Positions 14,928-26,116 of a stretch of 40,482 nt of DNA are shown piece after piece (within the stretch, counting starts at the first letter, position 1; each line of letters opens with the position of its first letter). The stretch comes from Microvirga sp. (GTDB taxonomy: Bacteria > Pseudomonadota > Alphaproteobacteria > Rhizobiales > Beijerinckiaceae). Under the pieces are notes generated by a model. It saw only the letters and a list, made by a program, of their open reading frames with translations, ran no database searches and had not been told where the DNA came from. Made by a program: the position numbers and the translations under genes. The stretch spans positions 17,373 to 57,854 of the forward strand of contig JAPSLB010000032.1 of the NCBI GenBank assembly GCA_031181145.1, given 5' to 3'.

Positions 14928-17387
14928 CTATTGTACGCGAACCTTCCAGATGTCGTGGGCGTACTCGCGGATCGTGCGGTCCGCCGAGAACCAACCCACC
15001 CTGGCGGTGTTCAAGACGCTTGCTCGCCACCAGGCGAAGGGAGACTGCCACAGCTCGTCCACCTGGCGCTGAGCCGCCCAGTAGGAGTCAAAATCCGCCG
15101 CGACCATGAACGGATCGTCAGAAGAAACCGCATGGACCAGGGTTTCGAAGCGGTGCGGTTCATCCGGTGAGAAGATTCCCGTCCTGATCAGGTTGAGTGC
15201 CCTCTCAAGCCTGGGCGACACATGGGGCTGATCCCGGTGCCCTCCAGGTCTGCGATGGGCCGTGACCTCTTCGGCGGTCAGGCCGAAGATGAAGATGTTC
15301 TCGGCCCCGACGCATTCCAGGATCTCGACATTGGCTCCGTCGAGCGTGCCGATCGTGATAGCGCCGTTCAAGGCGAGCTTCATATTCCCGGTGCCCGAGG
15401 CTTCCATGCCGGCCGTTGAGATCTGCTCCGACAGGTCGGCGGACGGGATGACGGCTTCGGCCAAGCTGACATTGTAATTGGGCAGGAAGACGATCTTCAG
15501 ACGATCCGCCAAGACAGGATCGGAATTGACCACCTGCGCAACATCATTGATGAGCTTGATGATCAGCTTCGCCCGGTCGTAGCTGGCTGCGGCCTTTCCG
15601 GCAAAGATCTTGACCCGCGGCACCCAGTGCCTCTCAGGTTCGGCCCGGATGGCATCATAGAGCGCAACCGTCTCGAGAATGTTCAGAAGCTGGCGCTTGT
15701 ATTCGTGTATCCGCTTGATTTGCACGTCGAACAAGGCGCCCGGATCGACCGGCACTCCGGTGCGTTCGGCGACAGTCTTCACCAGGTTGGCCTTGGCTGC
15801 GGCCCGCTGGTTTCTGAAATGCTCCTGGAACGCGGGATCATCCGCAAGTCTTTCGAGCCCGATGAGCGCTCCCGCATCGTCAAGGACACCGTCGCCAAGC
15901 TCTCCGACCAGGAGACGCGCCAGCCCGGGATTGGCTTGATGGAGCCACCGCCGGAAGGTGATGCCGTTCGTCTTGTTGACGATCCGATTGGGATAGAGTG
16001 CGTGCAGGTCCCGGAACACGGTCTGACGCATAAGATCGGTATGAAGCCCCGATACGCCGTTGACTTTGTGGGCTCCGACGAAGGCCAAATGTCCCATGCG
16101 GACGTAACGGCCGTGATCCTCGTCGATCATGGAGACGGCTTTGACGAATTCGACGTCAGCCGCCCTGCGGGCCAAGGGCTCAAGATGGTGCCAGTTGATC
16201 CGATAGATAATCTGGAGGTGGCGAGGGAGGAGGCGTTCGATCAGTGCCACGGGCCAGCGCTCGAGAGCCTCGGGCATGAGCGTATGGTTCGTGTAGTTCA
16301 ACGTTCCCGTCGTGATCGCCCAAGCATCTTCCCAGGCGAGATGGTGCTCATCGACGAGGAGGCGCATCAGCTCCGCCACGGCGATGGCCGGGTGGGTGTC
16401 GTTGAGCTGGATCGCCGCTAGGTCCGGGAGCGTGCGGATGTCGCCATGCAGGCGCATGTGGCGGGCCAATAGATCCTGCAGGGAAGCGGAGGTGAAGAAG
16501 AACTCCTGACGCAGGCGCAGTTCCTGTCCTGCCCCGGACGCGTCGCCCGGGTACAGAACGCGGGAAATGGCCTCGACGCGTGCCCGCTCTGCAAGCGCGC
16601 CGATATGATCGCCGGAGTTGAACACATCGAGCCGCAGAGGCTCGGTTGCCCGCGCCGACCAGAGCCTCAAGGCATTGACGTGGCGTCCGCGCCAGCCGAC
16701 GATGTGGGTGTCGTAGGCAACGGCCTGAATGGTTTCTGCGGCCTTCCAAACGGAGATTATCGCGCCATCGGATGCCCGATCCTCCTCGACGTGCCCTCCG
16801 AAGCCGACCGGATAGATCAGATCCGGCCGCTCGAATTCCCAAGGGTTGGAGCGCGCAAGCCAGTCCTCGGGGACTTCGTGCTGCCGCCCATCCACGATGA
16901 CCTGACGGAACAGGCCGTGCTCGTAGCGGATCCCATAGCCATAGGCAGGGACATCGAGGCTGGCCATGCTCTCCATGAAGCAGGCCGCGAGCCGGCCGAG
17001 GCCGCCATTTCCGAGGGCCGCATCAGGCTCGATGGCGCGGAGGCGGTCGAGGTCCACATCAAGCCCGGCAAGGGCCTCTCGCGCGACCTCGGTGAGGCGG
17101 AGATTGTTCAAGGTATCGGAGAGCAGCCGCCCGATCAGGAACTCAAGGGAGAGGTAGCAGATCTGCTTGCGGCCCGCCTGATCCATGGCCTTGGAAGCCA
17201 TCCAGCGGTCCATGACACGGTCACGAACCGCCAGAGCAGTGGCGACGAACCAGTCGTGATCCGTCGCATGAGCGGGGTTGGTGCCGACGCCATAGGTCAG
17301 CTTTGCAAGAATAGCCTTGCGGAAGATAAAAGAATCCTTGTTGTCCAATACAGATGAGGACAGTGAACTCTGTTCGGAATCTTGCAC
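14928..17387 (-). CDS. glgP: Glycogen phosphorylase
   Basis: An 819-residue glycosyltransferase family 35 phosphorylase, close to the usual 800-840. It releases glucose-1-phosphate from the non-reducing ends of glycogen. The N-terminal lobe has YLSLEFLIGRLL and the GNGGLGRLAACF loop; the pyridoxal phosphate Lys is Lys670 in EASGTGNMKLALNGA; the substrate loop TLDGANVEI follows. The start is GTG at 17387, with ggggg 7 nt upstream; the next Met codon would remove conserved sequence. The gene runs opposite to otsA, and the 287-bp space between them should hold both promoters. It supplies glucose-1-phosphate, while the neighbouring GlgE route rebuilds glucan. Confidence 0.96.
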   Translation of the reverse strand: MQDSEQSSLSSSVLDNKDSFIFRKAILAKLTYGVGTNPAHATDHDWFVATALAVRDRVMDRWMASKAMDQAGRKQICYLSLEFLIGRLLSDTLNNLRLTEVAREALAGLDVDLDRLRAIEPDAALGNGGLGRLAACFMESMASLDVPAYGYGIRYEHGLFRQVIVDGRQHEVPEDWLARSNPWEFERPDLIYPVGFGGHVEEDRASDGAIISVWKAAETIQAVAYDTHIVGWRGRHVNALRLWSARATEPLRLDVFNSGDHIGALAERARVEAISRVLYPGDASGAGQELRLRQEFFFTSASLQDLLARHMRLHGDIRTLPDLAAIQLNDTHPAIAVAELMRLLVDEHHLAWEDAWAITTGTLNYTNHTLMPEALERWPVALIERLLPRHLQIIYRINWHHLEPLARRAADVEFVKAVSMIDEDHGRYVRMGHLAFVGAHKVNGVSGLHTDLMRQTVFRDLHALYPNRIVNKTNGITFRRWLHQANPGLARLLVGELGDGVLDDAGALIGLERLADDPAFQEHFRNQRAAAKANLVKTVAERTGVPVDPGALFDVQIKRIHEYKRQLLNILETVALYDAIRAEPERHWVPRVKIFAGKAAASYDRAKLIIKLINDVAQVVNSDPVLADRLKIVFLPNYNVSLAEAVIPSADLSEQISTAGMEASGTGNMKLALNGAITIGTLDGANVEILECVGAENIFIFGLTAEEVTAHRRPGGHRDQPHVSPRLERALNLIRTGIFSPDEPHRFETLVHAVSSDDPFMVAADFDSYWAAQRQVDELWQSPFAWWRASVLNTARVGWFSADRTIREYAHDIWKVRVQ

Positions 17388-17619
17388 AGGAAGCCCCCAG
17401 AAAACTCAGTCTTGAAAGTCATGTTATGATTATGTGCGCGCCTTGCCCTCGGCCCTTGCCCCAGGGCTGAAGAAACTCGAACGATAGAGCAAAAATCTGC
17501 TTTTCAGAACAGTACCAAGGCGTGACGCCCAGCCGCACTTCAACAAGTGCCGACGACCTGCTGCCAAGGTCGTCTGCGCCGATCCGTTGAGCTTGGCCGT
17601 GGCAAAAATCTCTCCTGCC

Positions 17620-17644
17620 GGAACCGTGGTTCTACTGGATTGTT
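17620..17644 (+). promoter_or_regulatory. Near-consensus EcfG-type promoter upstream of otsA
   Basis: ggaac at 17620-17624, 16 nt, then tgtt at 17641-17644, one base off the GGAAC-N16/17-CGTT consensus. It is 31 nt ahead of the otsA ATG. Trehalose synthesis is a known general-stress output in alphaproteobacteria, which agrees. Confidence 0.4.
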
Positions 17645-17674
17645 GAGACTTTGCGATTGTTGCCGGGGTATTTG

Positions 17675-19261
17675 ATGATCGATCAACCAGAGTTACTGCT
17701 GGATGTACCGCGGCCAGAGCCTTCAGCGGAAAATCACGCCCCAGCATCGAGCCGGGACTCTCGCCGGTCTGCGCGGGCTTCCCGCTCTACCCCGAAATCG
17801 GAGCCCGCTCCTTCGTCCTCTCGTCGCCTAGTCGTCGTCTCGAACCGAGTTCCCGTGCCGAAGGACGGCTCGACCGAAGCTGGTGGACTGGCCGTTGCTC
17901 TGGAGGGAGCCCTCAAGCAGAACGGGGGGCTCTGGTTCGGATGGTCCGGCAAAATAGTCGGCAATGCATCCGAGCAACCGGAAATTGTCCAGGCGGGCAA
18001 CATCACCTTCGCGGTCGTCGATCTCTCTCAGAAGGACTATGACGAGTACTATGCCGGCTTCGCCAATCGCGCTCTATGGCCCATCTGTCACTACAGGCTC
18101 GATCTCTTGCAGATCGACCGGCACGACACGGAAGGTTATTTCCGTGTCAATCGAACTTTCGCAGCCTCTCTGGCGCCCTTGCTCCGGCCCGATGACCTGA
18201 TTTGGGTTCACGACTACCACTTTATTCCCTTCGCATCGGAGCTCCGAAAGCTGGGTTTCAACAATCGGATCGGGTTTTTCCTCCATATCCCATGGCCTCC
18301 TTCCGATATCGCCAGCGCACTTCCGGCGTATGAGCGATTTCTGAAAGACCTGGGAGGCTATGATGTCATCGGCTTCCATACCCCCCAGGATGCGGAAAAC
18401 TTTCAGCAGTGTCTCGTTCGCGAGGGCATCGGATCGGCAGTCGGAGCAGGCGAGCACCAGATCGACAGCCGACGCATTCGGATCGGCGCGTTTCCGGTCG
18501 GGATCGATACGGAAGCATTTGCCCGGACAGCCGTGAGGGGCGAGAAAAACGCTCTGGTGCGGCGGATGCAGGCGAGTCTGGCAGGCCGAGATCTCATTAT
18601 CGGCGTGGACAGGCTCGATTACTCGAAAGGCATCAAACAGCGGATCGAGTCGTTCTCGTGCTTCATTCGGTCGAATCCGGCTTTCCGCAACCGCGTGACC
18701 TACCTTCAGATCACGCCGAAATCGCGCTCGGACGTTCCTGAATATAAGCGGATGCAGCGTGAAATCGCCGAGCATAGCGGCACGACCAACGGCAGTCTGG
18801 GAGAGGTGGACTGGACGCCGATCCGCTACGTCAACAGAACGGTAGGACACGCGGCGCTCGCGGGCTTGTACCGCATGTCTCGGGTCGGCCTCGTGACGCC
18901 GCTGCGGGATGGCATGAACCTCGTAGCGAAGGAGTTCGTCGCTGCCCAGCGGCCGGAGGATCCCGGCGTCTTGGTCCTGTCCCGATTTGCCGGCGCAGCG
19001 CACGAGCTTGATTGTTCCGTTCTCGTCAATCCCTACGATGCTGAAGCCTGTGCCGCCGCCATTGCCCGGGCGCTTCAGATGCCCCTCGAAGAGAGGCGGG
19101 AACGCTGGACAACCATGATGAAGCGCCTGCAGACCAACACGGTGGAAGCATGGTGCGGGCAGTTTCTCGCCTGTCTCGACGGAGAAGCGGAACTCCAGGG
19201 GGAGCCGAGACGCCCACGGGAGCGCGGTGGATCTCTGCCGTTGGAGGCTGCACCTATCTGA
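17675..19261 (+). CDS. otsA: Trehalose-6-phosphate synthase
   Basis: A 528-residue GT20 enzyme that joins UDP-glucose (or another NDP-glucose) and glucose-6-phosphate to trehalose-6-phosphate. Residues 1-50 are a Ser/Arg/Pro-rich extension not found in E. coli OtsA. The fold then starts at 51 with [20 protein letters not shown] (69-76), [35 protein letters not shown] and [12 protein letters not shown], all hallmarks of the family. ATG 17675 is used; an upstream in-frame TTG at 17651 is possible. No trehalose-6-phosphate phosphatase (otsB) lies nearby. It is divergent from glgP, with a candidate EcfG promoter upstream. Confidence 0.95.
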   Translation: MIDQPELLLDVPRPEPSAENHAPASSRDSRRSARASRSTPKSEPAPSSSRRLVVVSNRVPVPKDGSTEAGGLAVALEGALKQNGGLWFGWSGKIVGNASEQPEIVQAGNITFAVVDLSQKDYDEYYAGFANRALWPICHYRLDLLQIDRHDTEGYFRVNRTFAASLAPLLRPDDLIWVHDYHFIPFASELRKLGFNNRIGFFLHIPWPPSDIASALPAYERFLKDLGGYDVIGFHTPQDAENFQQCLVREGIGSAVGAGEHQIDSRRIRIGAFPVGIDTEAFARTAVRGEKNALVRRMQASLAGRDLIIGVDRLDYSKGIKQRIESFSCFIRSNPAFRNRVTYLQITPKSRSDVPEYKRMQREIAEHSGTTNGSLGEVDWTPIRYVNRTVGHAALAGLYRMSRVGLVTPLRDGMNLVAKEFVAAQRPEDPGVLVLSRFAGAAHELDCSVLVNPYDAEACAAAIARALQMPLEERRERWTTMMKRLQTNTVEAWCGQFLACLDGEAELQGEPRRPRERGGSLPLEAAPI

Positions 19262-19353
19262 AGCGATCTGTCTTCCCGGAGTCCTCAGAGTGCCCAGAAC
19301 CGAGAGCGAAGCTGCTCCGGCCCTAGGGATGACGGGAGATTCCGGACTGGACA

Positions 19354-19379
19354 GGAACCAAAGACGAAGAGGCACTGTT
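19354..19379 (+). promoter_or_regulatory. Near-consensus EcfG-type promoter upstream of glgE
   Basis: ggaac at 19354-19358, 17 nt, then tgtt at 19376-19379; it carries the same single difference from consensus as the otsA site. It lies in the 187-bp space between otsA and glgE and would let glgE-treS-glgB be induced separately. Confidence 0.35.
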
Positions 19380-19448
19380 TTCGGCAAGGAGGCTCCGCTG
19401 GCAGGCTGTCGCACTTTCAATGCCTGCTGTGACGTTGCTTCCGATTGA

Positions 19449-22400
19449 TTGGATCGAACAGCGACGGACGAAGCCGTGCCACCAGCAGACAGGTCCCTTG
19501 CAAATTCCCAGACAATCCGGATGGAGGGCGCGGATCTCGCAGCGCCGCGAATCTACTACGTGCACCCGCTGCTGATCGGCTCCCTTGACGATTGGGACAA
19601 GGTCTTCGATCACGCGGCAGATCTGGGCTTCGATACTGTTCTCATGGCCCCTCCATTCGAGCCCGGCCATGGCGGAAGCATCTTCCTTCCGCGCGACATG
19701 GAACGGTTGCACCCTGCCCTCGGCCACGGGGGCGCTGTCGACGACCTCGCGCGCCTCGCCGATAGCGCACGGACGCGCAACCTTGCCCTTGCCCTCGACA
19801 TCGTGGTCGATCGGGTTGCTGCTGACAGCGCCTTCGCCCGGGAGCTTGGACTTGCGGTGGCCAGCGCCGACATCCTCGACCCACGGCAGGATCCCGCCGA
19901 CCGCGAAGCGGTCATCATTCCTTTCGACACGGCCGCACCGGCCGATCACCCGTACCTCTCGATGCTCTCGGACCGGTTGCGGGCTTTTACGGCCGCAGGA
20001 GTGGCGGGCTTCCGTTGCCTGCACTGGGACAGGGTTCCGCCGGCAGCCTTGGAGCACCTGATCGCGACGGTAAGGGGGAATGCATCCGAGATCTGCTTTC
20101 TGGCCTGGACCCCAGGAGCGACACTCGAGGTCCAGCGTGCGCTTGGCGGAACCGGATTCAATGGAACGTTCTCCTCGCTTCGCTGGTGGGATCTGCGGGA
20201 GGGCTGGATCGTCGATGAACACGAACTCCATCGCACGATCGGATATGAGATCGCCTTTCCCGAGGCCCCCTTCGACAAGCGCGTTACCCATGAGGTCGAA
20301 CCCCTGGAGGTTTTGGAGAGAAGCGCAACGCGCGCCCTATGGCTCTCCGCGGCCTTGGGAGATGGCATCCTTGTCCCCATGGGATTCGAGTATGGCTGCA
20401 GGGACAGGTTCGATCCGACACGCGGTGATGGCGATGGACTCGCGGGGCTGAGGGAGAAGGGCGGCTTCGATATTTCCGGAGAGGTGAGGGCAGCCAATGC
20501 ACTGCTTGCCCGTGAGAATGGACGCTACGCGCGTATGCCCATGCACCTTATCGTGGGGCATGCCTCTCCCGTCACGACGATGCTGAGAACCGATGCAGAG
20601 GATGTGCGCCAGGGCGATGCTGCGCGCCTGATCGTTGCGAATGCCGATCTGCGGCGGCCGGCGCATGCGGCAGGATCGTTCGTGATCTCAGAGGCCGGAG
20701 CACGGTTCGTGCCGTTCCGCGAGGCAGGGGAAGGCGGGTTCGAGCTCAACCCAGCTACGACCGTGAGGCTCCGGCCTGGCGAAGTCAGGGTTCTGGAAGG
20801 CAAGCCCCTCAGAGCGATCAAAGGAGCAATACCCGTTCCGGCGGTGGAACAGGCGTCTACCGCGCCGCGGCTCGTCATCGAGAACATTACGCCTGCGGTG
20901 GATGGGGGCGAGTTCCCCGCCAAGCGGATCGTCGGGGATCTGGTCCGCGTGGAGGCGGACGTCTTCGGCGACGGTCATGATCCTCTCGCCGCCTCCCTTG
21001 TCTGGCGAGCCGCCGATGAGGCGGACTGGCGCGAGACTCGCATGAGGCTCCTGGTTAACGACCGATGGTGTGCGGAATTTCCGCTGGAGCGCCTCGGCCG
21101 GTATGAATTCGCCGTCCAGGCGTGGCGGGACCCTTTCGCAATCTTCCGCTTGGAACTGGAGAAGAAATATGCTGCCGGCCTCGACGTCACCCTGGAACTG
21201 GAGGAAGGACGCCTGTTGGTCGAGGCTGCACTCTCCGAGGCGCAGGGCGACATAGCCGATCGTGTCCGGCCGATGGCCGAGAGGCTCGCCGATGCGGATT
21301 ACGACAGCCGACTCGAGATCCTGCTGTCGCCGGAAGCATCGGACATCATGACGGCAGCGGATCGGCGGCCCTTCCTGGTGCGCTCCAAACCCATACCTCT
21401 CGACGCCGAGAGAACGGCTGCGGGATTTGCAAGCTGGTACGAACTGTTCCCACGCTCCCAGAGCGGCGACCCCAAACGGCACGGCACGTTCGACGATGTG
21501 ATTCGTCGGCTCCCGGCCATCCGGAGCATGGGCTTCGACGTACTTTATCTGACGCCGATCCATCCGATCGGGCGCACGCATCGCAAGGGAAAGAACAACA
21601 GCCTCACAGCTGGGCCGGATGATCCCGGGAGCCCCTATGCCATCGGTTCCGAGGCAGGCGGGCACGATGCGATTCATCCCGAGCTCGGTACCTTCGAGGA
21701 CTTTCGCCGGCTCGTTTCCGCCGCAGCCGATCACGGGCTTGAACTGGCCCTGGACATTGCGGTCCAGGCCTCGCCTGATCACCCTTGGTTGAAAGAGCAT
21801 CCGGACTGGTTCGACTGGCGGCCCGATGGCACGATCAAGTATGCCGAGAACCCGCCGAAGAAGTACGAGGACATCGTCAATGTCGACTTCTACGCCAAGG
21901 GGGCTGTTCCATCCCTGTGGCTAGAGCTGCGCGACACCATTCTGCTCTGGGTCGAGCAGGGCGTGAAGCTCTTCCGGATCGATAACCCGCACACGAAGCC
22001 ATTTCCCTTCTGGGAGTGGCTGATTGCGGACGTTCGGCGGAACCATCCGGAGGTCGCCTTCCTATCGGAAGCCTTCACACGTCCGAAAATCATGTACCGG
22101 CTCGCCAAGATCGGCTTCTCGCAGTCCTACACCTACTTCACATGGCGCAACGAGAAGTGGGAGCTGGAGGAGTACATGGAGGAGCTCACTCGGACGGCGC
22201 CGAAGGATTTCTTCCGGCCGCACTTCTTCGTGAACACACCTGACATCAATCCGGACTTCCTGCAGAACGCCCCGCGGTCCGCCTATCTGATCCGCGCAGC
22301 GCTGGCAACAACGCTCTCCGGGCTCTGGGGTATGTATAACGGCTTCGAGCTCTGCGAAGGGCGGCCGGATGCCAAGAGGAAGGAATATGCCGACAGCGAG

Positions 22401-22799
22401 AAATACGAGATCAGGGCCTGGGATTGGGGGCGACCTGGCAACATCATCAACGAGATCTCGATTCTGAACCGGATTCGGCGCGAGAACCCGGCCTTCCACT
22501 CCCATCTGGGCATTACATTCCTCAACGCCTGGAACGACAAGATCATCTTCTACGAGAAGGCCACGCCAGGGCGTGAGAACGTCGTCCTCGTCGCAGTCAG
22601 CCTCGATACCCACAATGTTCAGGAGGCCGATGTGGAACTTCCACTCTGGAAGTTCGGTCTCCCTGACCATGGTTCGCTCGCTGTCGAGGACCTTGTGCGC
22701 CACCGCCGCTTCACCTGGACAGGGAAGTATCAGCGTATCCGCTGTGACCCCGGCGAGTTGCCCTTCTCGATCTGGCGCATTTCCTCAAAGGACACATGA
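19449..22799 (+). CDS. glgE: GlgE maltosyltransferase with an extra inactive GH13 domain
   Basis: A 1116-residue protein that transfers maltose from alpha-maltose-1-phosphate to the non-reducing end of alpha-1,4-glucan. The GlgE part begins near residue 475 (PRLVIENITPAVDGGEFPAK) with its N-terminal beta domain, then the GH13 barrel from about 660 (SWYELFPRSQSGD). The signature RIDNPHTKP holds nucleophile Asp845; the acid Glu874 is in LSEAFTRP; Asp932 is in NTPDINP. Ordinary GlgE proteins have about 660-700 residues. The extra first ~450 form a second GH13-like barrel (IYYVHPLLIGSLDDW to VPMGFEYG) in which the three acids are replaced by Leu191, Trp220 and Glu282. The start is uncertain: TTG 19449 (used), GTG 19476 or ATG 19521; none has a good ribosome binding site. 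The stop is 2 bp before treS. Confidence 0.93.
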   Translation: MDRTATDEAVPPADRSLANSQTIRMEGADLAAPRIYYVHPLLIGSLDDWDKVFDHAADLGFDTVLMAPPFEPGHGGSIFLPRDMERLHPALGHGGAVDDLARLADSARTRNLALALDIVVDRVAADSAFARELGLAVASADILDPRQDPADREAVIIPFDTAAPADHPYLSMLSDRLRAFTAAGVAGFRCLHWDRVPPAALEHLIATVRGNASEICFLAWTPGATLEVQRALGGTGFNGTFSSLRWWDLREGWIVDEHELHRTIGYEIAFPEAPFDKRVTHEVEPLEVLERSATRALWLSAALGDGILVPMGFEYGCRDRFDPTRGDGDGLAGLREKGGFDISGEVRAANALLARENGRYARMPMHLIVGHASPVTTMLRTDAEDVRQGDAARLIVANADLRRPAHAAGSFVISEAGARFVPFREAGEGGFELNPATTVRLRPGEVRVLEGKPLRAIKGAIPVPAVEQASTAPRLVIENITPAVDGGEFPAKRIVGDLVRVEADVFGDGHDPLAASLVWRAADEADWRETRMRLLVNDRWCAEFPLERLGRYEFAVQAWRDPFAIFRLELEKKYAAGLDVTLELEEGRLLVEAALSEAQGDIADRVRPMAERLADADYDSRLEILLSPEASDIMTAADRRPFLVRSKPIPLDAERTAAGFASWYELFPRSQSGDPKRHGTFDDVIRRLPAIRSMGFDVLYLTPIHPIGRTHRKGKNNSLTAGPDDPGSPYAIGSEAGGHDAIHPELGTFEDFRRLVSAAADHGLELALDIAVQASPDHPWLKEHPDWFDWRPDGTIKYAENPPKKYEDIVNVDFYAKGAVPSLWLELRDTILLWVEQGVKLFRIDNPHTKPFPFWEWLIADVRRNHPEVAFLSEAFTRPKIMYRLAKIGFSQSYTYFTWRNEKWELEEYMEELTRTAPKDFFRPHFFVNTPDINPDFLQNAPRSAYLIRAALATTLSGLWGMYNGFELCEGRPDAKRKEYADSEKYEIRAWDWGRPGNIINEISILNRIRRENPAFHSHLGITFLNAWNDKIIFYEKATPGRENVVLVAVSLDTHNVQEADVELPLWKFGLPDHGSLAVEDLVRHRRFTWTGKYQRIRCDPGELPFSIWRISSKDT

Positions 22800-22801
22800 G
22801 A

Positions 22802-25800
22802 ATGCTCAAGAAGAACGACACGTCACCCAAGAGCGAAACGTCCCTCGGGAATGACCCCTTGTGGTACAAGGATGCAATTATCTACCAATTGCACGTGAAG
22901 TCGTTCTTCGATGCGAACAACGACGGGATCGGCGACTTCGCCGGCCTGCTCAGCAAGCTGGACTACATCGCCTCACTCGGAGTCAACACGATCTGGCTTC
23001 TGCCCTTCTATCCGTCTCCGCGTCTCGACGACGGCTACGACATCGCCGACTACCGTGATGTGAGCCCTGACTACGGAACGCTGAAGGAGTTCAAGACTTT
23101 CGTTCGCGAAGCCCACGCGCGGGGCCTGCGTGTCATCACAGAGCTGGTCATCAATCACACCTCGGATCAACATCGCTGGTTCCAGCGCGCCCGGCGCGCC
23201 AAGCCCGGCTCGCGCGACCGGGATTTCTATGTCTGGTCCGACACGGACCAGAAATACCCCGAGACCCGCATCATCTTCCTTGACACAGAGAAGTCGAATT
23301 GGACTTGGGACCCGATGGCCGGAGCATATTTCTGGCACCGCTTCTACTCGCACCAGCCGGATCTCAACTTCGACAACCCGCGGGTGCTCAAGGAAGTCCT
23401 GAGTGTCATGCGGTTCTGGCTTGACATGGGCATCGATGGTCTGCGTCTCGATGCGATCCCCTACCTTGTGGAGCGGGAGGGAACGAACAACGAGAATCTT
23501 CCTGAGACCCACGAGGTCCTCAAGAAGATCCGTGCGGCTCTGGACGCCGAATACCCGGATCGCATGCTACTTGCCGAAGCCAATCAATGGCCGGAGGACA
23601 CACAGGAATATTTCGGAAATGGCGATGAATGCCACATGGCCTTCCACTTCCCATTGATGCCGCGCATGTACATGGCGATCGCCAAGGAGGATCGCTTCCC
23701 CATTACGGACATTCTTCGCCAAACCCCTGCGATCCCGAACAACTGCCAATGGGCCATCTTCCTTCGGAACCATGACGAACTGACGCTCGAAATGGTGACC
23801 GACGAGGAGCGCGATTACCTTTGGGACACTTATGCGGCCGACAGACGGGCCCGTATCAATCTCGGCATTCGGCGCAGGCTGGCGCCCCTCATGCAGCGGG
23901 ACCGGCGGCGCATCGAGCTGATGAATGCGCTGCTCCTGTCCATGCCTGGGACTCCCGTGGTCTATTACGGAGACGAGATCGGCATGGGGGACAATATCTA
24001 TCTCGGGGACCGGGACGGCGTCAGGACGCCCATGCAATGGTCTCCCGACCGCAATGGCGGCTTCTCGCGGGCCGATCCGGCAAGCCTCGTTCTGCCAGCC
24101 ATCATGGACCCGGTCTACGGCTTCGAGTCCGTCAACGTCGAGGCCCAGAGCCGCGATCAGCATTCGCTGCTGAACTGGATGCGGCGCATGCTGATGCTCC
24201 GGCGGAATCACTGCGCCTTCGGACGAGGCACGTTTCGGTTTCTCTATCCTGCAAACCGTAAGGTTCTGGCTTACCTGCGCGAGCATGAGGACGAGACGAT
24301 CCTCTGCGTCGCGAACCTTTCCCGGACGCCGCAGGCAGTCGAACTGGACCTCTCGTCCTTTGCGGGTTGCGTTCCGGTCGAGATGACAGGTCCGTCGCCG
24401 TTCCCGCCCATCGGTCAGCTCACCTACCTGCTGACGTTGCCGCCTTACGGCTTCTACTGGTTCCTGTTGACGACAGAGTCCGAAAGTCCCCTGTGGAGGA
24501 CGGCGCCTCCTGAGCAGCTGCGTGAATTCGAAACGCTTGTTCTGCGCAGAAACGTTAGGGAAGTTCTAGATGACAAGCACGCGCAGGTGCTCTCGCATGA
24601 CATTCTGCCGTCCTATCTGCCGATACGGCGCTGGTTCGCCTCGAAGCATGAGACGCTGGAAAACGCGCGGATCGCATGGGCGGTGCCGATGCCCTTCACC
24701 GATGATGTGATGATGGCGGAAATCGAGGCGGTCCTCGGCCCGCGCACCGAGCGCTACTTCATGCCCCTCGGAATTGCCTGGGAAGACGCCAGCATGCAGC
24801 CGCTTCCTCAACAGCTCGCCTTGGCCCGAGTGCGCAGGGGGCCTCGTGTCGGCTTTCTGACGGACGGGTTTGCGGTGGATCGGTGGGCTCACGGAGTGCT
24901 TCAGTCGCTATGCGAAAGGGCAACGGCAGAGACCCCGGATGGCGAGATCCGGTTCGTGGGCACGCCCCACCTGGACTGTGTGCAGGTGCAGAAGGATGCT
25001 CCGATCCGCTGGCTCTCGGCCGAGCAGTCGAACAGCTCTTTGGTCATCGGCGATCTTGCCATGATCAAGCTCGTGCGCCGGGTCTTTGCGGGAATCCATC
25101 CCGAAGCCGAGATGACGCAGCATCTGACCAAGGTCGGGTACCAGAATTCGGCGCCGCTCCTGGGAGAGGTCGTGCGGGTGACCGAGGAAGGAACACCGCA
25201 TACCCTCGTAATCGTTCAGGGAGCGATCCGGAATCAGGGCGATGCCTGGAATTGGATGCTCGAGAACCTGAAGCGCACGTTGGACGAGTATGAGTTGATC
25301 GGAAGAGAAGGGGTTCCGGAAGAGGGAATCTTCACGACGCTTGAGAACTTCGCGGGCGTCGTCGGCCAACGGCTCGGTGAGCTCCACGTGGCCTTGGCTG
25401 CCTCTACCGACGATCCGGCATTTGCGCCCGTCGAGGCCGGGCCCGAAGAGGTCGAAGCATGGCGGGTAAGGGCTCTCGATCAGCTCGGGTCGGCCCTGGA
25501 TACTCTCGGGCGGGTACGTGGCGATCTCGACCCGGATCTTGGCGAACTTGCTCAGGGCATCGTGGAACGCCGTGACGAACTGACTGCAGCGGTCGAGCGC
25601 CTCGCGGAAGCCGGTTTCGGGACGCTCACGACACGGATTCACGGCGACTTCCACTTCGGGCAGGTCCTCGTGGCGCAGGGCGATGCCTACATCATCGATT
25701 TCGAGGGTGAGCCGGTCCGCGAGCTGGAGGAGAGGCGCGCCAAGACGAGCCCGCTTCGCGACGTCGCGGGATTGCTGCGCTCGCTCGACTACTTGGCGGT

Positions 25801-26116
25801 CTCGGCTTCAATGCCCGAGGAGGATGTAGGGTCTCAGCAGTTTCGCGAGGTGCGGAAGTCGTTGCTCGACGAATTCTATTCGAGGGCTCAGAACGCCTTC
25901 CTGACCGCCTACTGGGAGAGCACCGCAGGGGACACCCACCTCGGGTTCTCGGACGAAAAGCGTGGCCTCCTGCTCGATCTGTTCCTGCTGGAAAAGGCGG
26001 CCTATGAGATCCAGTACGAGGCGGCCAACCGTCCGAAGTGGTTGGCCATTCCGCTACGGGGCCTCTCCAAGATCTCGCAACATCTCGTGAAAGCGGACAA
26101 GGGAGGACGTGAATGA
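22802..26116 (+). CDS. treS: Trehalose synthase-maltokinase fusion
   Basis: An 1104-residue bifunctional protein. The first ~540 residues are trehalose synthase, a GH13 enzyme that interconverts trehalose and maltose: nucleophile Asp217 in [10 protein letters not shown], Glu259 in LLAEANQWP and Asp325 in [11 protein letters not shown]. The rest, from about residue 590, is maltokinase (Pep2/Mak), which phosphorylates maltose with ATP; its catalytic loop is HGDFHFGQ from about 947, followed by the metal-binding IDFEGEP. It thus turns trehalose into maltose-1-phosphate for GlgE. The ATG at 22802 is chosen because aaagga lies 9 nt upstream; an ATG at 22796 would overlap the glgE stop (ATGA) but is too close to that site. 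It overlaps glgB by 4 nt. Confidence 0.96.
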   Translation: MLKKNDTSPKSETSLGNDPLWYKDAIIYQLHVKSFFDANNDGIGDFAGLLSKLDYIASLGVNTIWLLPFYPSPRLDDGYDIADYRDVSPDYGTLKEFKTFVREAHARGLRVITELVINHTSDQHRWFQRARRAKPGSRDRDFYVWSDTDQKYPETRIIFLDTEKSNWTWDPMAGAYFWHRFYSHQPDLNFDNPRVLKEVLSVMRFWLDMGIDGLRLDAIPYLVEREGTNNENLPETHEVLKKIRAALDAEYPDRMLLAEANQWPEDTQEYFGNGDECHMAFHFPLMPRMYMAIAKEDRFPITDILRQTPAIPNNCQWAIFLRNHDELTLEMVTDEERDYLWDTYAADRRARINLGIRRRLAPLMQRDRRRIELMNALLLSMPGTPVVYYGDEIGMGDNIYLGDRDGVRTPMQWSPDRNGGFSRADPASLVLPAIMDPVYGFESVNVEAQSRDQHSLLNWMRRMLMLRRNHCAFGRGTFRFLYPANRKVLAYLREHEDETILCVANLSRTPQAVELDLSSFAGCVPVEMTGPSPFPPIGQLTYLLTLPPYGFYWFLLTTESESPLWRTAPPEQLREFETLVLRRNVREVLDDKHAQVLSHDILPSYLPIRRWFASKHETLENARIAWAVPMPFTDDVMMAEIEAVLGPRTERYFMPLGIAWEDASMQPLPQQLALARVRRGPRVGFLTDGFAVDRWAHGVLQSLCERATAETPDGEIRFVGTPHLDCVQVQKDAPIRWLSAEQSNSSLVIGDLAMIKLVRRVFAGIHPEAEMTQHLTKVGYQNSAPLLGEVVRVTEEGTPHTLVIVQGAIRNQGDAWNWMLENLKRTLDEYELIGREGVPEEGIFTTLENFAGVVGQRLGELHVALAASTDDPAFAPVEAGPEEVEAWRVRALDQLGSALDTLGRVRGDLDPDLGELAQGIVERRDELTAAVERLAEAGFGTLTTRIHGDFHFGQVLVAQGDAYIIDFEGEPVRELEERRAKTSPLRDVAGLLRSLDYLAVSASMPEEDVGSQQFREVRKSLLDEFYSRAQNAFLTAYWESTAGDTHLGFSDEKRGLLLDLFLLEKAAYEIQYEAANRPKWLAIPLRGLSKISQHLVKADKGGRE

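Noticed and set aside
18074..19420. A 448-codon minus-strand open frame opposite otsA
   Set aside because: Long antisense frames are expected in GC-rich genes; the protein has no recognisable features, whereas otsA is complete on the other strand.
20688..21800. A 370-codon minus-strand open frame opposite glgE
   Set aside because: Shadow of the glgE codon pattern, with no domain.
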